Positions 18,330 through 28,172 of a stretch of 64,000 bases of DNA are shown in pieces; position 1 is the first letter of the stretch, and each line of letters starts with the position of its first letter. The stretch lies in contig JABXIS010000003.1 of NCBI GenBank assembly GCA_013372975.1, forward strand, positions 62,001-126,000, in the 5' to 3' direction. This DNA is from Alphaproteobacteria bacterium (GTDB lineage: Bacteria; Pseudomonadota; Alphaproteobacteria; Sphingomonadales; Kordiimonadaceae). Under the pieces are notes generated by a model, which was given only the letters and a program-made list of their open reading frames with translations, did not search any database and was not told the origin of the DNA. Made by a program: the position numbers and the translations under genes.

Positions 18330-20143
18330 CTTTCCAGGCTTTCCTTTAGCTCCTCGAGCTCCAGCCAGCGCATTTCCTTTTCGTCCAGCTCGTCACGTTT
18401 GGCTTCCAGTTCCTTTGAAAGCGCGCTGAAACGGTTGGGGTCTTTGGCATAAAGCTCAGGGTCCCCAAGCTCCGCTTCCATCTGGTTGATCTGATGGCTC
18501 AGGGTTTCCACTTCAGCAGGCAGGCTATCCAGCTCGCGCTGGTCCTTGTAAGAAAGCTTGCTGGCCTTCTTCGCCTGTCGCGCCGGCACATCCTTGATCG
18601 ACACAACCTTGGCGCTTGCCTTCGCGTCCGATTTCTCAGCCTTGCCGGATAACCGTTTCTGGGCCACATAATCGCTATAACCACCGGCATACTCAACCGC
18701 CGTGCCGTCCCCCTCAAGCACGATAGAGCTGGTGACAACGCGGTCCAGAAAATCCCGGTCGTGGCTAACCAGAAGAATGGTGCCCTTATAGTCGGCCAAC
18801 ACTTCCTGCAACAGGTCCAGCGTATCCATATCCAGGTCGTTGGTGGGTTCATCGAGCACCATCAGGTTTGATGGACGTGCAAAGTTTTTGGCAATCAACA
18901 GCCTGTTGCGCTCCCCGCCCGACAGCGCAGATACGGGGGTGTTGGCAACAGAAGGGTCAAACAGAAAATCCTTCAGATAGGACATGATATGTTTGGTTTC
19001 GTCACCAATATGCATCCATTCGCCACGTCCGCCCGTCAGGACATCCATGATGGTCATATCGTCCTTGAGGTCTGCGCGCTTCTGGTCGATCAGCAGGGTT
19101 TCAAGATTGGTGCCGCGAATGATGGTGCCTTCGTCTTCAGCCAGTTCCCCCAGCAAAACCTTGAGAAGCGTGGATTTCCCGGCACCGTTGGGGCCGATGA
19201 TGCCAACCCGGTCGCCGCGGTTGATGCGAATGGAAAAATCGCTAAAAAGCGTGCGGCCTTCGAAACTTTTGGAAATACCCTTGGCTTCAATCACGCGCGC
19301 ACCCGATTTATCGGCACCCGCAAGCGAGATATTCACTTGCCCCTGCGCCTTCACCACATTGCGGCGTTCGTCACGCATGGCGTGCAGGCGGCGCAGGCGG
19401 CCCTGGTTACGCGTCCTGCGCGCGCTAATGCCTTCCACGGACCAGCGCGTTTCTTCCTTGATCACCTTGTCCAGCTTTTTGAGTGCATCGGCTTCTTCAG
19501 CATAAACCTTGTCCTGCCAGGCTTCGAACTTGTCGAAACCATCATCAAGGCGCCGCACTTTGCCGCGATCAAGCCACAGGCAGGCGGTTGCCAGATTGGC
19601 AAGGAAGGTGCGGTCGTGGCTGATCAGCACCATGGCCCCTCGCCATGCCTTCAGATAATTCTCCAGCCATTCAATGGTGGCAATATCCATATGGTTTGTG
19701 GGCTCATCCAGAAGCAGCAGATCAGGTTCACCGATCAGGGTTCGGGCAAGCGCTGCGCGTCTAAGCTCCCCGCCTGACGCGGTTTTGGGATCAGCATCAC
19801 CCGGTACGGAAAGGTCCTCGATCAAGACATCGGCGCGGTAAGTCTGGTCCTGCTCGTCTGCGGGCAGGCCCGCGACAATATACTCTTTCAGGCTTTCATA
19901 GCCGCTTGCGTCCGGTTCCTGCGGCAGGTAGGCCACATGAACACCTGGCTGCACCCAGCGTTCACCGCCATCGCCTTCGATGATACCGGCCACAAGCTTC
20001 AGGAGCGTTGATTTCCCTGTGCCGTTGCGGCCCACAAGACATAGCCGTTCGCCAGCACCAATGTGCATTTCAAGCTTGTCCAGAACCGGGTCCGCGCCCC
20101 AGTGCAGGTCTATCTCTTTCAGGCTTAAAATTGGTGGTGCCAT
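18326..20143 (-). CDS. uup: ABC-F ATPase Uup
   Basis: This 605-residue soluble ABC-F protein has two ATPase domains. The Walker A motifs are GRNGTGKST (about 38) and GPNGAGKST (about 319). The signatures ASGGELRRAALAR and LSGGERNRLLIAK are each followed by LLLDEPTNHMD or MVLDEPTNDLD. The C-terminal 70 residues form a Lys/Glu-rich coiled coil (DUF4162/Uup CTD) that binds DNA in E. coli Uup. It has no membrane segment and is thought to act on ribosomes or DNA. Confidence 0.93.
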   Translation of the reverse strand: MAPPILSLKEIDLHWGADPVLDKLEMHIGAGERLCLVGRNGTGKSTLLKLVAGIIEGDGGERWVQPGVHVAYLPQEPDASGYESLKEYIVAGLPADEQDQTYRADVLIEDLSVPGDADPKTASGGELRRAALARTLIGEPDLLLLDEPTNHMDIATIEWLENYLKAWRGAMVLISHDRTFLANLATACLWLDRGKVRRLDDGFDKFEAWQDKVYAEEADALKKLDKVIKEETRWSVEGISARRTRNQGRLRRLHAMRDERRNVVKAQGQVNISLAGADKSGARVIEAKGISKSFEGRTLFSDFSIRINRGDRVGIIGPNGAGKSTLLKVLLGELAEDEGTIIRGTNLETLLIDQKRADLKDDMTIMDVLTGGRGEWMHIGDETKHIMSYLKDFLFDPSVANTPVSALSGGERNRLLIAKNFARPSNLMVLDEPTNDLDMDTLDLLQEVLADYKGTILLVSHDRDFLDRVVTSSIVLEGDGTAVEYAGGYSDYVAQKRLSGKAEKSDAKASAKVVSIKDVPARQAKKASKLSYKDQRELDSLPAEVETLSHQINQMEAELGDPELYAKDPNRFSALSKELEAKRDELDEKEMRWLELEELKESLES

Positions 20144-20293
20144 AATGCTTTTGCTCGATTGGGGCTTGTGCCTCTTGCGTATTCGCTGCCTTATACCCAG
20201 CTATAAGACAGGCATTCAAGAGCGGATGCAGGGGATACAGATAAAAAACGGCACCGAATACCTCACTGGCTGCCGGACAAAGGGGGAAGCAAG

Positions 20294-20830
20294 ATGGCCG
20301 TTGAAGCTTTCAAGAACGAGATACTCGACACCACAAACATCCCCGATGCTGATCATATCGACTTCAAAGCACTGGACCGAAAGTTCTCGAGACAACTGAT
20401 CCTCGAATGGTCCCTGATATGGCTGCTACCAACAATCGGCTGGACAGTTCTATACGGCCTGGGGAAAATTGAAAGCAGCGTTCTTTCAGGTTTCTGGCCG
20501 CACTTTTTGCCGCTGCTGTTGCTGGCCCCAATATTTTTAGTGGCACCGCTCCATGCCCGGCACTGTGGCTATGCGGTACGAGATCACGACATACATTATA
20601 AAACCGGCGTTATCTGGCGAAAACGCATTGCTCTGCCTTTTTGCCGTGTTCAGCATGTCGAGATCGAGCGCAACCCCTTCGAGCGTATGCTTGGGCTTGC
20701 CACTTTGAAATGTTTCACCGCGGGGGGTGGGTCAGCGGATATGAAAATCCCGGCTCTTGATATGCAAACAGCGAACAGCTTGAAGGTATATATTCTTGGC
20801 CGCGCGGGGGACAATGATGACCGCGCCTGA
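20294..20830 (+). CDS. bPH2 domain membrane protein (YdbS-like)
   Basis: The 178-residue protein has two adjacent transmembrane helices (about 38-58 and 66-88). A bacterial PH domain follows, with GYAVRDHDIHYKTGVIWRK and LPFCRVQHVEIERNPFERM. It is the small partner of the larger three-PH protein encoded next, as in the Bacillus ydbS-ydbT pair. In that pair the function is unclear, though resistance to bacteriocins has been proposed. GGGGGA precedes the ATG; the downstream gene starts inside its last codons. Confidence 0.85.
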   Translation: MAVEAFKNEILDTTNIPDADHIDFKALDRKFSRQLILEWSLIWLLPTIGWTVLYGLGKIESSVLSGFWPHFLPLLLLAPIFLVAPLHARHCGYAVRDHDIHYKTGVIWRKRIALPFCRVQHVEIERNPFERMLGLATLKCFTAGGGSADMKIPALDMQTANSLKVYILGRAGDNDDRA

Positions 20831-22367
20831 AAGCGAAACCGTACAAACCCTTGAAGCACTGAAAGGCGATACCTGGCATCGGCTGGCGCCTGCAGCTGTG
20901 ATTCATTTCATTGTTAAGTTCCTTATCGGCTTTGTCAAAAACGGCGTTCAGAACGTTGCATATCTGGGTGGCATTGCCATTTTTACGGGCGACAACCGCT
21001 GGCTGATACTTGGATCACTGGCTGTGGGAGCAACGGTAATATTGCTTGCCGGCGGGATATTGAGCTATCTGAATTTTCGCTTCCGCATGGATGGTCGCAG
21101 CTTTCTGATCCGCAAAGGCGTGTTTAACAAAAAGCGCCTGACACTTTCGTTTGAACGCATTCAGAATGTGGCCGTTAAAGAACCTCTATATTTCCGCCCT
21201 TTCGGGCTTGTGTCTCTTGCACTAGAGAGCGCAGGGTCAGCTGATGAGGAAGTCAGCCTCGCGGGCATCCCAAAAGCGATGGCACTTGATATCAGGCAAG
21301 CAGTTTTGCGCACATCTCGCGCACCAAAAACGCATGATCTGGATGAAGCACCCGAGGAAGAAACAGCCGAAACAGAAACCCTTCTCATTGCACAAAAGGT
21401 CTCGGAACTGGCGCGCTACGGCCTGTCCAACAATAACATCTGGGTGTTGGCCGGCCTTGCCACGGGTGCCTTGTTCCAGCAAGCCGAGCAATGGGAACCA
21501 CAAGCGGAAGAGTTTGTCAGAAACACCGTCATTCCGGTAACGGGCGACGATAATGGCGTGCTCGGCCTTATGGTCGCCGCCGGTATCTTTGCCCTTGTGA
21601 TGTTGCTCATGCTGCTGTCTGTACTGGGTGCAATCGTGGTCAACTATGGCTACAGGCTCAGTTACGCGCATGGCCGATATCACCGCACCAAAGGCCTGTT
21701 CGAAAAGCAGGAAACAAGTGTACCAGAGACCAAGATACAAAGCCTTCAGATTGGTCAGCCCTGGCCTGCAAAGCTTCTTCGGCGCTGGCATCTTGTGGTC
21801 AGGCAAGTCGGCTTTTCCAGCAAGAATGATGTCAACACCAGCAAGAAGGAACGCTTCATCATTCCAAGTGTTACGCCTGAATTCTATCAGCCTTTCGCCA
21901 GCAAGCTGTTTGGCGACATCGCCTGGGACGACATGATACCCAGCAAGATAAGCCGCCTGTTCATCTGGAAAACACTTAAATATTTCTTGTTTCTTCCCGG
22001 AATTCTGATCACAGCGGCAACAAGTTACTTTTGGGGGCCAATAGGGTTTTTGCCGCTCGCTGCCCCGCTCCTGCTTTTACCGCTGATCATGTTGCGGCAC
22101 CATCAATACCGCTATTGGAGCAATGGCAAAACGGGTATGGTACAGCGCGGCTTTGTCGGGACCCGAACCATAATGTTTGCCTTCCGAAAGGTGCAAAATG
22201 TTGCGCTACAGCAAAGCCCAAGCCAGCGCAGACATGAACTGGCAACCTTGATAATTCAACTTGCCGGCCAGACTATCACAGTCCCCTATATGCCCTATCA
22301 GGACGCTGCGCAGTGGCGCGATACAATCCTGTTTGAGGTCGAAACCAGTCGCGAGGCATGGATGTAA
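20814..22367 (+). CDS. bPH2 multi-domain membrane protein (YdbT-like)
   Basis: The roughly 517-residue protein has three pairs of membrane segments, each followed by a bPH2 domain. Their starts read FRFRMDGRSFLIRKGVFNKK, YRLSYAHGRYHRTKGLFEK and the run RYWSNGKTGMVQRGFVGTR. Each carries the F-x-K/R-I/V-Q-N/S-V/L motif. The start overlaps the previous gene, with tandem ATGs at 20814 and 20817 after GGGGGA. The pair probably forms one membrane complex. The stop is 2 bp from the convergent MarR stop. Confidence 0.85.
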   Translation: MMTAPESETVQTLEALKGDTWHRLAPAAVIHFIVKFLIGFVKNGVQNVAYLGGIAIFTGDNRWLILGSLAVGATVILLAGGILSYLNFRFRMDGRSFLIRKGVFNKKRLTLSFERIQNVAVKEPLYFRPFGLVSLALESAGSADEEVSLAGIPKAMALDIRQAVLRTSRAPKTHDLDEAPEEETAETETLLIAQKVSELARYGLSNNNIWVLAGLATGALFQQAEQWEPQAEEFVRNTVIPVTGDDNGVLGLMVAAGIFALVMLLMLLSVLGAIVVNYGYRLSYAHGRYHRTKGLFEKQETSVPETKIQSLQIGQPWPAKLLRRWHLVVRQVGFSSKNDVNTSKKERFIIPSVTPEFYQPFASKLFGDIAWDDMIPSKISRLFIWKTLKYFLFLPGILITAATSYFWGPIGFLPLAAPLLLLPLIMLRHHQYRYWSNGKTGMVQRGFVGTRTIMFAFRKVQNVALQQSPSQRRHELATLIIQLAGQTITVPYMPYQDAAQWRDTILFEVETSREAWM

Positions 22368-22369
22368 CC

Positions 22370-22825
22370 CTAGCGGTTTTCATCCATATAGGTGCGTACC
22401 CGCGAAAGCTTGGGGGTAAGCTCTTCAAAAAGGTCCTTACCCAGGGTTTCATACAGCGGCTGCATAAGAGGGCCAAGCGCCGCAAGCCCAGCCTCCCTAG
22501 CAGCACGGCCCTTGTCTGTAATCTGAACTATCTTGGCCCTCCCATCGCGAGGATCGGGTTTCACAACCACATATCCTTTGGCCTCCAGCTTTTGGATGGT
22601 GTTGGTCATGGTTGGGCGAGTAACCTGAAATGCGCTTGCCAACTGGGCAGGACTTTCATCCAAACCAAGGCGAACCATATGGTTGAGCACGCCGAAGTGC
22701 GGTTGCTTCATCCCATCAGGCAACACGCGCTCCAAAGCCGCACGAGACAATTGCTCGATGATACCGATCTCGGTGAAGAAAGCGGACAGCAAGGGGACAG
22801 TGTTTTCTATTTTATCTGACGGCAT
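22370..22825 (-). CDS. MarR family transcriptional regulator
   Basis: This 151-residue winged-helix repressor has the recognition region LASAFQVTRPTMTNTIQKLEAKGYVVVKPDPRDGR, typical of MarR/SlyA. It is encoded 5 bp downstream of the nitroreductase, so the two form one operon. The operon promoter holds two TTAG-N4-CTAA palindromes (24001-24032) that are the likely autoregulatory sites. Confidence 0.9.
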   Translation of the reverse strand: MPSDKIENTVPLLSAFFTEIGIIEQLSRAALERVLPDGMKQPHFGVLNHMVRLGLDESPAQLASAFQVTRPTMTNTIQKLEAKGYVVVKPDPRDGRAKIVQITDKGRAAREAGLAALGPLMQPLYETLGKDLFEELTPKLSRVRTYMDENR

Positions 22826-22830
22826 ATCAC

Positions 22831-23982
22831 TCAGGCATCGATCAATCTGGTTTCAAGCGGCCAACGAGGGCTTGGGTCTACAGTTGGTCCATACCCGATC
22901 CTGGCAAACATTTGAATACGTGAGGGTGCCATCACACCCAAATAGCTGTGCAGCTCATTGAATATGTCCGTCATTTCAACATATTCCTGCAAGGCAGCGG
23001 ATGCCGGATGAATGGAAACACCCGCAGCAGTAGCCGCCAAATTCATACGAACATAGGCACGACCTGCCGCGATTTGGTCAGCCCGGCTGTTGCCATCTGT
23101 GGTAAGCCAAACATGGGCCATCGCGGAATGAAATATTCCATAATATTTTTCCAGCCCTTGCACAAATGCTGACGATGTTGGATCGGCTATACTCTTCCGG
23201 GTGAGCACACCAGCAAGATGAAGCGCCGTCAGAAAGGGCCCGCCAAGATCAATCCCATCCGGGTTTGCTTCAATTTCCCTGGTGCCGAAGCGCATCAAGT
23301 CGACACTTTCCTGCATGGTTCGCGGCGTGTAGCTTTCAACTGCATGAGCGCGGTAACATATGTCTCGCAGGTATGACACCCGGTCCTCATCCCGTGTGCC
23401 AGCAAGATGTGCATGATCTCCCACAGACACCCCCAGCATATCAATTACAGACTGCTCTACGGGCTGCCTTGTATCATACTCCTCTTTGTTGGAGCGACGC
23501 ACCTGAACAACATCAAAAAGCGGGTCCCGACGAACTGAATCGTCTTTGAGCATCCTGATATGGACGATAGGGCGCGCATCCAGGCGTTCGCCACCCTCGC
23601 CTTCCGGAAACAGGGTTATCTGGGCACGATGACCGTTTTCGGCGGCCGCCATCGAAAACAGTTCAAGAAAACAGCCAAACCCGATGGTTGTCTGCCGGTC
23701 AAACGGATCGGTCATCGGCAAGCGGCGATCCAGGTCACATGTAATGACTATCTGATCATGGTCTATCAATTTTGCCTGCCATGGCTGGCGGTTATGTGGG
23801 TTGGGCGCGAGTATGGCGTAAGCCAGCGCATCTAGGCGCGGATCGCCATATCCTTCTGCCGCCCTTCTCCAGGGGGCCCAGGCTTTGATGGGAGCCTCAA
23901 ATAGCGGCCTCGCAGCAAACCCTGCTGCGGTCACTACAATCGCCGCGCTGCCTATCTGGAGCACTTTTCTTCTCGAAAACAT
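22831..23982 (-). CDS. Acg-family nitroreductase-like flavoprotein, exported
   Basis: The 383-residue protein starts with a twin-Arg-like signal (MFSRRKVLQIGSAAIVVTAA). It has the Acg-type nitroreductase motif LAPNPHNRQPWQAKLID near residues 57-73, an FMN-binding pattern, and a later FARIGYG end motif. Acg proteins of mycobacteria are FMN-binding nitroreductase relatives lacking classic activity; NAD(P)H-linked reduction is plausible here. It is controlled with the downstream MarR gene from the operator-rich promoter at 24000-24035. Confidence 0.8.
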   Translation of the reverse strand: MFSRRKVLQIGSAAIVVTAAGFAARPLFEAPIKAWAPWRRAAEGYGDPRLDALAYAILAPNPHNRQPWQAKLIDHDQIVITCDLDRRLPMTDPFDRQTTIGFGCFLELFSMAAAENGHRAQITLFPEGEGGERLDARPIVHIRMLKDDSVRRDPLFDVVQVRRSNKEEYDTRQPVEQSVIDMLGVSVGDHAHLAGTRDEDRVSYLRDICYRAHAVESYTPRTMQESVDLMRFGTREIEANPDGIDLGGPFLTALHLAGVLTRKSIADPTSSAFVQGLEKYYGIFHSAMAHVWLTTDGNSRADQIAAGRAYVRMNLAATAAGVSIHPASAALQEYVEMTDIFNELHSYLGVMAPSRIQMFARIGYGPTVDPSPRWPLETRLIDA

Positions 23983-24000
23983 GATCTTCGCACCCTTTAA

Positions 24001-24032
24001 TTAGATATCTAACTATATAATTAGTCGTCTAA
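24001..24032 (-). promoter_or_regulatory. Two MarR-type operators (TTAG-N4-CTAA) 20 bp apart
   Basis: TTAGATATCTAA (24001-24012) is a perfect palindrome and TTAGTCGTCTAA (24021-24032) shares its arms. Their centres are exactly 20 bp apart, two helical turns, 19 bp upstream of the nitroreductase start. The AT-rich spacer TATATAAT could carry the -10 element. The likely ligand-responsive binder is the MarR protein at 22370-22825. Confidence 0.7.
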
Positions 24033-24186
24033 TCATATTTGTCAAGAAACTGCTGCACCTAAGTCCTCTAAATACGTTGAGTAGCTTTCAAAAATTACAG
24101 AAAAAGCATCTTGCAATTGCCACAATTCGCGCGTATCCAGCCGCCGTTAATGTTACTTTAACCATATCTTCATGGGAATGATTACA

Positions 24187-24714
24187 ATGAAAAAAACACT
24201 TATTGCGGCGGCTGCAGTATTGGCCGCAACAGCGACAGCACAAGCAGACGATAAAGTATTTGACGGCGGCTATGTTGGCGGCGAACTCGGTTACACTGAC
24301 GCTGGCGACGGCGTAAACGGCGCTTATTTCGGCGCATTTGGTGGCTACCGCAAACAAAACGACAGCGGCCTTGTTTATGGCATCGAAGGTACTTTCGGTA
24401 AAACTTCCGCTGACCTGACAGCGGGCGGCATCAAATTTGACGACGTATATGACCGCGAGTGGACCGTAATGGGCACGCTGGGTACCGTTGTTGGCGAATC
24501 CAAGCGCACCCTGCTCTATGTTGGTGCTGGCTTCGTTCAGCAAAAAGCTTCCATTTCCTATGGTGGCTACTCTGAATCTGCGACTGGCGAAAGCTACGTT
24601 GTTTCCGCCGGCTTCGAGCGTGCTCTCGGCGAGAACATGAGCCTGCGCCTGCGTGCAAGCACTTACGAATTCGAAATTGCTTCCGTAGCGCTTGGCCTTG
24701 GTTTCCGCTTCTAA
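24187..24714 (+). CDS. Small outer-membrane beta-barrel protein
   Basis: The roughly 175-residue protein has a clean Sec signal peptide (MKKTLIAAAAVLAATATAQA) and alternating-residue strands rich in Gly, Tyr and Phe. It ends in LGLGFRF with a C-terminal Phe, as expected for an OmpA/OmpW-sized 8-strand barrel. ATG 24187 begins the signal peptide; two earlier in-frame ATGs (24172, 24178) would add only six residues or fewer. A strong terminator follows. No ligand is evident. Confidence 0.8.
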   Translation: MKKTLIAAAAVLAATATAQADDKVFDGGYVGGELGYTDAGDGVNGAYFGAFGGYRKQNDSGLVYGIEGTFGKTSADLTAGGIKFDDVYDREWTVMGTLGTVVGESKRTLLYVGAGFVQQKASISYGGYSESATGESYVVSAGFERALGENMSLRLRASTYEFEIASVALGLGFRF

Positions 24715-24747
24715 TTTCTTGAAGCGAAAACAGGTAACAGACAGACG

Positions 24748-24778
24748 AAAGGCGCCAACAGGCGCCTTTCTTTTTTTC
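24748..24778 (+). terminator. Strong rho-independent terminator
   Basis: A perfect 9-bp stem AAAGGCGCC/GGCGCCTTT with an AACA tetraloop is followed by CTTTTTTTC. It ends the outer-membrane barrel gene and lies 17 bp from the end of the convergent Mo hydroxylase gene. Confidence 0.9.
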
Positions 24779-24794
24779 GCGAGACTGACTTTCA

Positions 24795-27068
24795 CTAGGC
24801 CATCAATTGGTCCCGAACGGGCAGGCGGCGAATGCGCTTGCCGGTTGCGGCAAAAATGGCATTTACAAGCGCTGGCGCCACGGGCGGCACACCAGGCTCA
24901 CCAACCCCGCCCGGCACTCGATCTGAAGCAATGATGGCCGTCTCCACATGGGGGGCTTCATCGATCCGGCAAACCGGATAACCATCAAAGTTGGATTGCA
25001 CCACAGCCCCTTTCTCGAAGCTGATTTCGCCGTGCAGCGCATGGCTAAGGGCAAACACAACAGCGCCCTCCATCTGGGATTTCACCCGGTCCGGGTTCAC
25101 GGCCACGCCACAATCAACAGCCATCCAGGCACGCGGTATTTTGAGTGCGCCGCCATCTGCAACCTCAACCTCAATCGCACAGGCTACATAGCTTGAGAAA
25201 CTGCGGTGAACGCATACGCCCATGCCCTTGCCTTCAGGCATATCCCTTCCGTAACCTGCCATATCAGCCACTTTTCTGAGCACCGCTTTCAGGCGCGCGG
25301 TATCAAACGGATGCCGTTCTAGTGATTCACCATAGTTTCCATAGGTGGACTTACCTTCGTCGCCCGGGATTAAGTCTGGCATGTCGTCCGTTGGGTTGAT
25401 CAGGCGGTCCTCACCGATCATATCCATCCACATATCGACGGTATTTTTGCCTGCCTTATGGGCCAGCTCATCCACAAACGACCCCGTAGCAAAAACCTGC
25501 TGGATATTAGCAACAGACCGAAGCCAGCCGATGCGCGCGTGCGCTTTTGCATCGCCACCATCTACCTGGAGGTTTTCCACACTAAATGGCAAATCGAGAA
25601 GACCAAGGCCAAGCTCGAAACTGCCCGGCCCGTTGGCCGCCGGGTTGAATGTGCCACCGATAGACGGATAAGCTGCTTTCTGTTTCCAAGCGGTGACCTT
25701 GCCGCCATCCATCGCGGCCGTCACCCGCAGCGCCGAAACAGTGTGGAAATAACCGTGGTGTACATCGTCTTCACGGGTCCAGACCATCTTGACTGGCTTG
25801 CCGGCATGGCGGGCCAGAAGCGCTGCTTCCACCGCAAAGTCCGGCTTGGATTTGCGCCCGAAGGCGCCACCAAGAAGCGTGGCCTCAACATAGATTTCGG
25901 GTGGTTGTTTGCCCACAAATGGCGCCACTGAGTTTTGCACCGCTTGCGGATCCTGACAACAAACCCACATTTTCAGGTTTTCGCCTTCCCACACAGCTGT
26001 CGCCGCGGGCGGTTCCATGGTCATATGGTGTTGGTGCGGGACAAAATAGTCAGCCGACAAAATGTCATCGGATGCCGCAATCACCGCGCCCGCATCACCG
26101 CGCTTGAGGTGTGTGGTGTCCTTGCCTTCGATGGAGGCCCACAGCGTTTTTTCATATTCTGAGGTGTCATAGTCAGCGTTCTCGCCGCCCTCAAATTGGG
26201 CATTCAGCGCCTCCCGGCCCTTCATGGCAGACCATGTATTGGTGGCAAGCACTGCCACACCACCAAGCGGCTTGAAAATCGCAGGCAAAGTAAGGGCGGG
26301 CAGCTCCACTACGTCCACCACGCCCTGCACGGCCATAGCCGCTTCCTTGTCATAGGACTTGAGCGTGCCACCAACCACTGGCGGGCGGGCAGCAACGGCA
26401 AACAACATGCCTTCCTTGCGCACATCCTGGCCAAACTGGCTGGAGCCGGTGATAATATCCTTCATATAGATATTGCGCACAGGCTTGCCGATATAGCGCC
26501 ATTGTGGCCTGGATTTCAGCTTAACATCATCTGCGGCAGGCACTTCCAGCTTGGACGCGGCTTTCACAAAGGCCGCGAAATCTTCTGACGCACCTGTCAC
26601 CTTATTGTGGATGCGGTGATTTTTCGCTTCCACATCAGAAGGGGCTACGCCCCAATGGCTGGCCGCGGCCTGTTCCAACATTTGGCGCGCGGCGGCACCT
26701 GCATGCCGGAAAGCGTCATAAAAACGCCGGATAGAGGTGGAGCCATCTGTATTCTGGTCGCCAAATTTCCGATCGCCAAAGGCCGGCTCGAACACAAGGC
26801 GCCCCCAATCAGCCTCCAGTTCGTCTGCCACCACTTGTGGCAGGCCTGTACGGCTGCCCTGCCCCATCTCCACCCGGTGGATGAAGATGTGGGCATCGCC
26901 ATTCTCGGCAATTGTCAGATAGGCTGTGCTGACAAGCTTGCCCGCTGTGCCCATGGCTTCGGCACGCACACCCTTGGCCACGATAGGCGCCGCGATTACG
27001 AGGCCGGACGCCACCCCCAAAGTCTTGAGCGCGCCGCGGCGGGAAACATTCTGAAGATCGAAACTCAT
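24795..27068 (-). CDS. Molybdopterin-binding subunit of an IorB-like Mo hydroxylase
   Basis: This 757-residue member of the xanthine oxidase family has a Tat signal ([20 protein letters not shown]). It has the large-subunit layout of isoquinoline 1-oxidoreductase IorB and membrane-bound aldehyde dehydrogenases, including [40 protein letters not shown] and a C-terminal [19 protein letters not shown]. It should hydroxylate an aldehyde or N-heterocycle in the periplasm. It overlaps the 2Fe-2S subunit gene by ATGA. No FAD subunit or CoxF-like maturation gene is adjacent, as is usual for the IorAB type, which passes electrons to a cytochrome. Confidence 0.88.
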   Translation of the reverse strand: MSFDLQNVSRRGALKTLGVASGLVIAAPIVAKGVRAEAMGTAGKLVSTAYLTIAENGDAHIFIHRVEMGQGSRTGLPQVVADELEADWGRLVFEPAFGDRKFGDQNTDGSTSIRRFYDAFRHAGAAARQMLEQAAASHWGVAPSDVEAKNHRIHNKVTGASEDFAAFVKAASKLEVPAADDVKLKSRPQWRYIGKPVRNIYMKDIITGSSQFGQDVRKEGMLFAVAARPPVVGGTLKSYDKEAAMAVQGVVDVVELPALTLPAIFKPLGGVAVLATNTWSAMKGREALNAQFEGGENADYDTSEYEKTLWASIEGKDTTHLKRGDAGAVIAASDDILSADYFVPHQHHMTMEPPAATAVWEGENLKMWVCCQDPQAVQNSVAPFVGKQPPEIYVEATLLGGAFGRKSKPDFAVEAALLARHAGKPVKMVWTREDDVHHGYFHTVSALRVTAAMDGGKVTAWKQKAAYPSIGGTFNPAANGPGSFELGLGLLDLPFSVENLQVDGGDAKAHARIGWLRSVANIQQVFATGSFVDELAHKAGKNTVDMWMDMIGEDRLINPTDDMPDLIPGDEGKSTYGNYGESLERHPFDTARLKAVLRKVADMAGYGRDMPEGKGMGVCVHRSFSSYVACAIEVEVADGGALKIPRAWMAVDCGVAVNPDRVKSQMEGAVVFALSHALHGEISFEKGAVVQSNFDGYPVCRIDEAPHVETAIIASDRVPGGVGEPGVPPVAPALVNAIFAATGKRIRRLPVRDQLMA

Positions 27069-27535
27069 AGCGCTCCTCCCTTCACCTTGCCGTCAGCCAC
27101 ATCCCGGATGGCTTTCTTGATCCGCTGGTATGTACCGCAACGGCATATATTGCCATACATGGCTTCTTCAATTTCCTGATCGGAAGGAGACGGATTCTCC
27201 GACAGAAGGGATGCCGCTTGCATGATCTGACCAGCCTGACAATAGCCGCACTGGGGAACATCATTTTCGGCCCAGGCAACCTGAAGCGCGTGAAGCGTAT
27301 CACCGCTTGCGAGGCCCTCAATGGTTGTCACCTCCATGCCTTCCACATCTTCCATGAAAGTTTGGCAGGACCGAGCGGCCATGCCGTCCACATGCACCGT
27401 GCAGGCACCGCATAGGCCAGCACCACAGCCGAATTTTGTGCCGGTCATGCCCTGTAGGTCGCGCAGGAACCACAGAAGCGGCATTTCGCCATCACCATCA
27501 AAACTGACGGTTTGGCCGTTTAATTTGAAGTCCAT
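27065..27535 (-). CDS. 2Fe-2S subunit of the Mo hydroxylase (IorA-like)
   Basis: The 156-residue protein carries a plant-type 2Fe-2S site (CGAGLCGACTVHVDG, about residues 40-54) and a second helical 2Fe-2S site (CGYCQAGQ...CRCGTY). It delivers electrons from the molybdenum subunit. ATG 27535 has GAGGGG about 7 nt upstream and gives the normal family start MDFKLNGQ; the in-frame codon at 27550 adds five atypical residues. It lacks its own signal and would be exported with the Tat-bearing partner. Confidence 0.9.
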   Translation of the reverse strand: MDFKLNGQTVSFDGDGEMPLLWFLRDLQGMTGTKFGCGAGLCGACTVHVDGMAARSCQTFMEDVEGMEVTTIEGLASGDTLHALQVAWAENDVPQCGYCQAGQIMQAASLLSENPSPSDQEIEEAMYGNICRCGTYQRIKKAIRDVADGKVKGGAL

Positions 27536-27637
27536 GAAAAATCCCCTCACATCCGAAAAGTCGTGAAGGGCGATTATAGGGAAATAGCAGCCTCTGTCTA
27601 AACAACTATTGTTTATCAGCTTGTCGCGCGAAACCAG

Positions 27638-28093
27638 TCATTCACCGTCAAATCGGACACTTTCCACCCTGGCTGTCACCGATCCTACCTTCCAGGTATG
27701 CGGCACACCAGACGGCATAAAATAGCGGATATTGGACATCTGCCACACCTCGCCCGGCCCAACGGGCGGTACCCGCACACCATACACGCCACGATGCACG
27801 GGGTAGAAATCCTCTTCGTGCACAATATCACCTTCCTCATTAAGGAAATTCACATGCACACGCACTTCATCCACTGTCTGGTTGCCTGTGTTTCTGAGCT
27901 TGAACCAAACCAAAGGAACGCCTTGTTCCTCCCCCGCCGTACCACGGCCGGAAAAGAGCCCGTCTATCTCGATTTTTTCTCTGTATTCGTCTCGGGACAG
28001 CAGCTTCTGCTCTGTTGGCAGCAAGAGATAGCTGGCCAGAACCGAGGGCGCCAAACCCATTACCAGCACAAGAACAAGAAATCGCTTTTGCAT
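27638..28093 (-). CDS. Secreted hypothetical protein with FxLYD-like domain
   Basis: This 151-residue protein has a Sec signal peptide (MQKRFLVLVLVMGLAPSVLA) and a small beta-sandwich. The segment VWFKLRNTGNQTVDEVRVHVNFLNEEGDIV resembles FxLYD-type periplasmic domains. The ATG at 28093 has GGGGGAAG 2-7 nt upstream. No enzyme motif is visible. It stands between yaaA and the Mo hydroxylase on the same strand. Confidence 0.65.
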   Translation of the reverse strand: MQKRFLVLVLVMGLAPSVLASYLLLPTEQKLLSRDEYREKIEIDGLFSGRGTAGEEQGVPLVWFKLRNTGNQTVDEVRVHVNFLNEEGDIVHEEDFYPVHRGVYGVRVPPVGPGEVWQMSNIRYFMPSGVPHTWKVGSVTARVESVRFDGE

Positions 28094-28172
28094 AACTTCC
28101 CCCGACCGTTTGCACATCGAAAGTTATACAATATCATTACATCAGGTACAGCAATATTTTGTCGGCTGTTCC

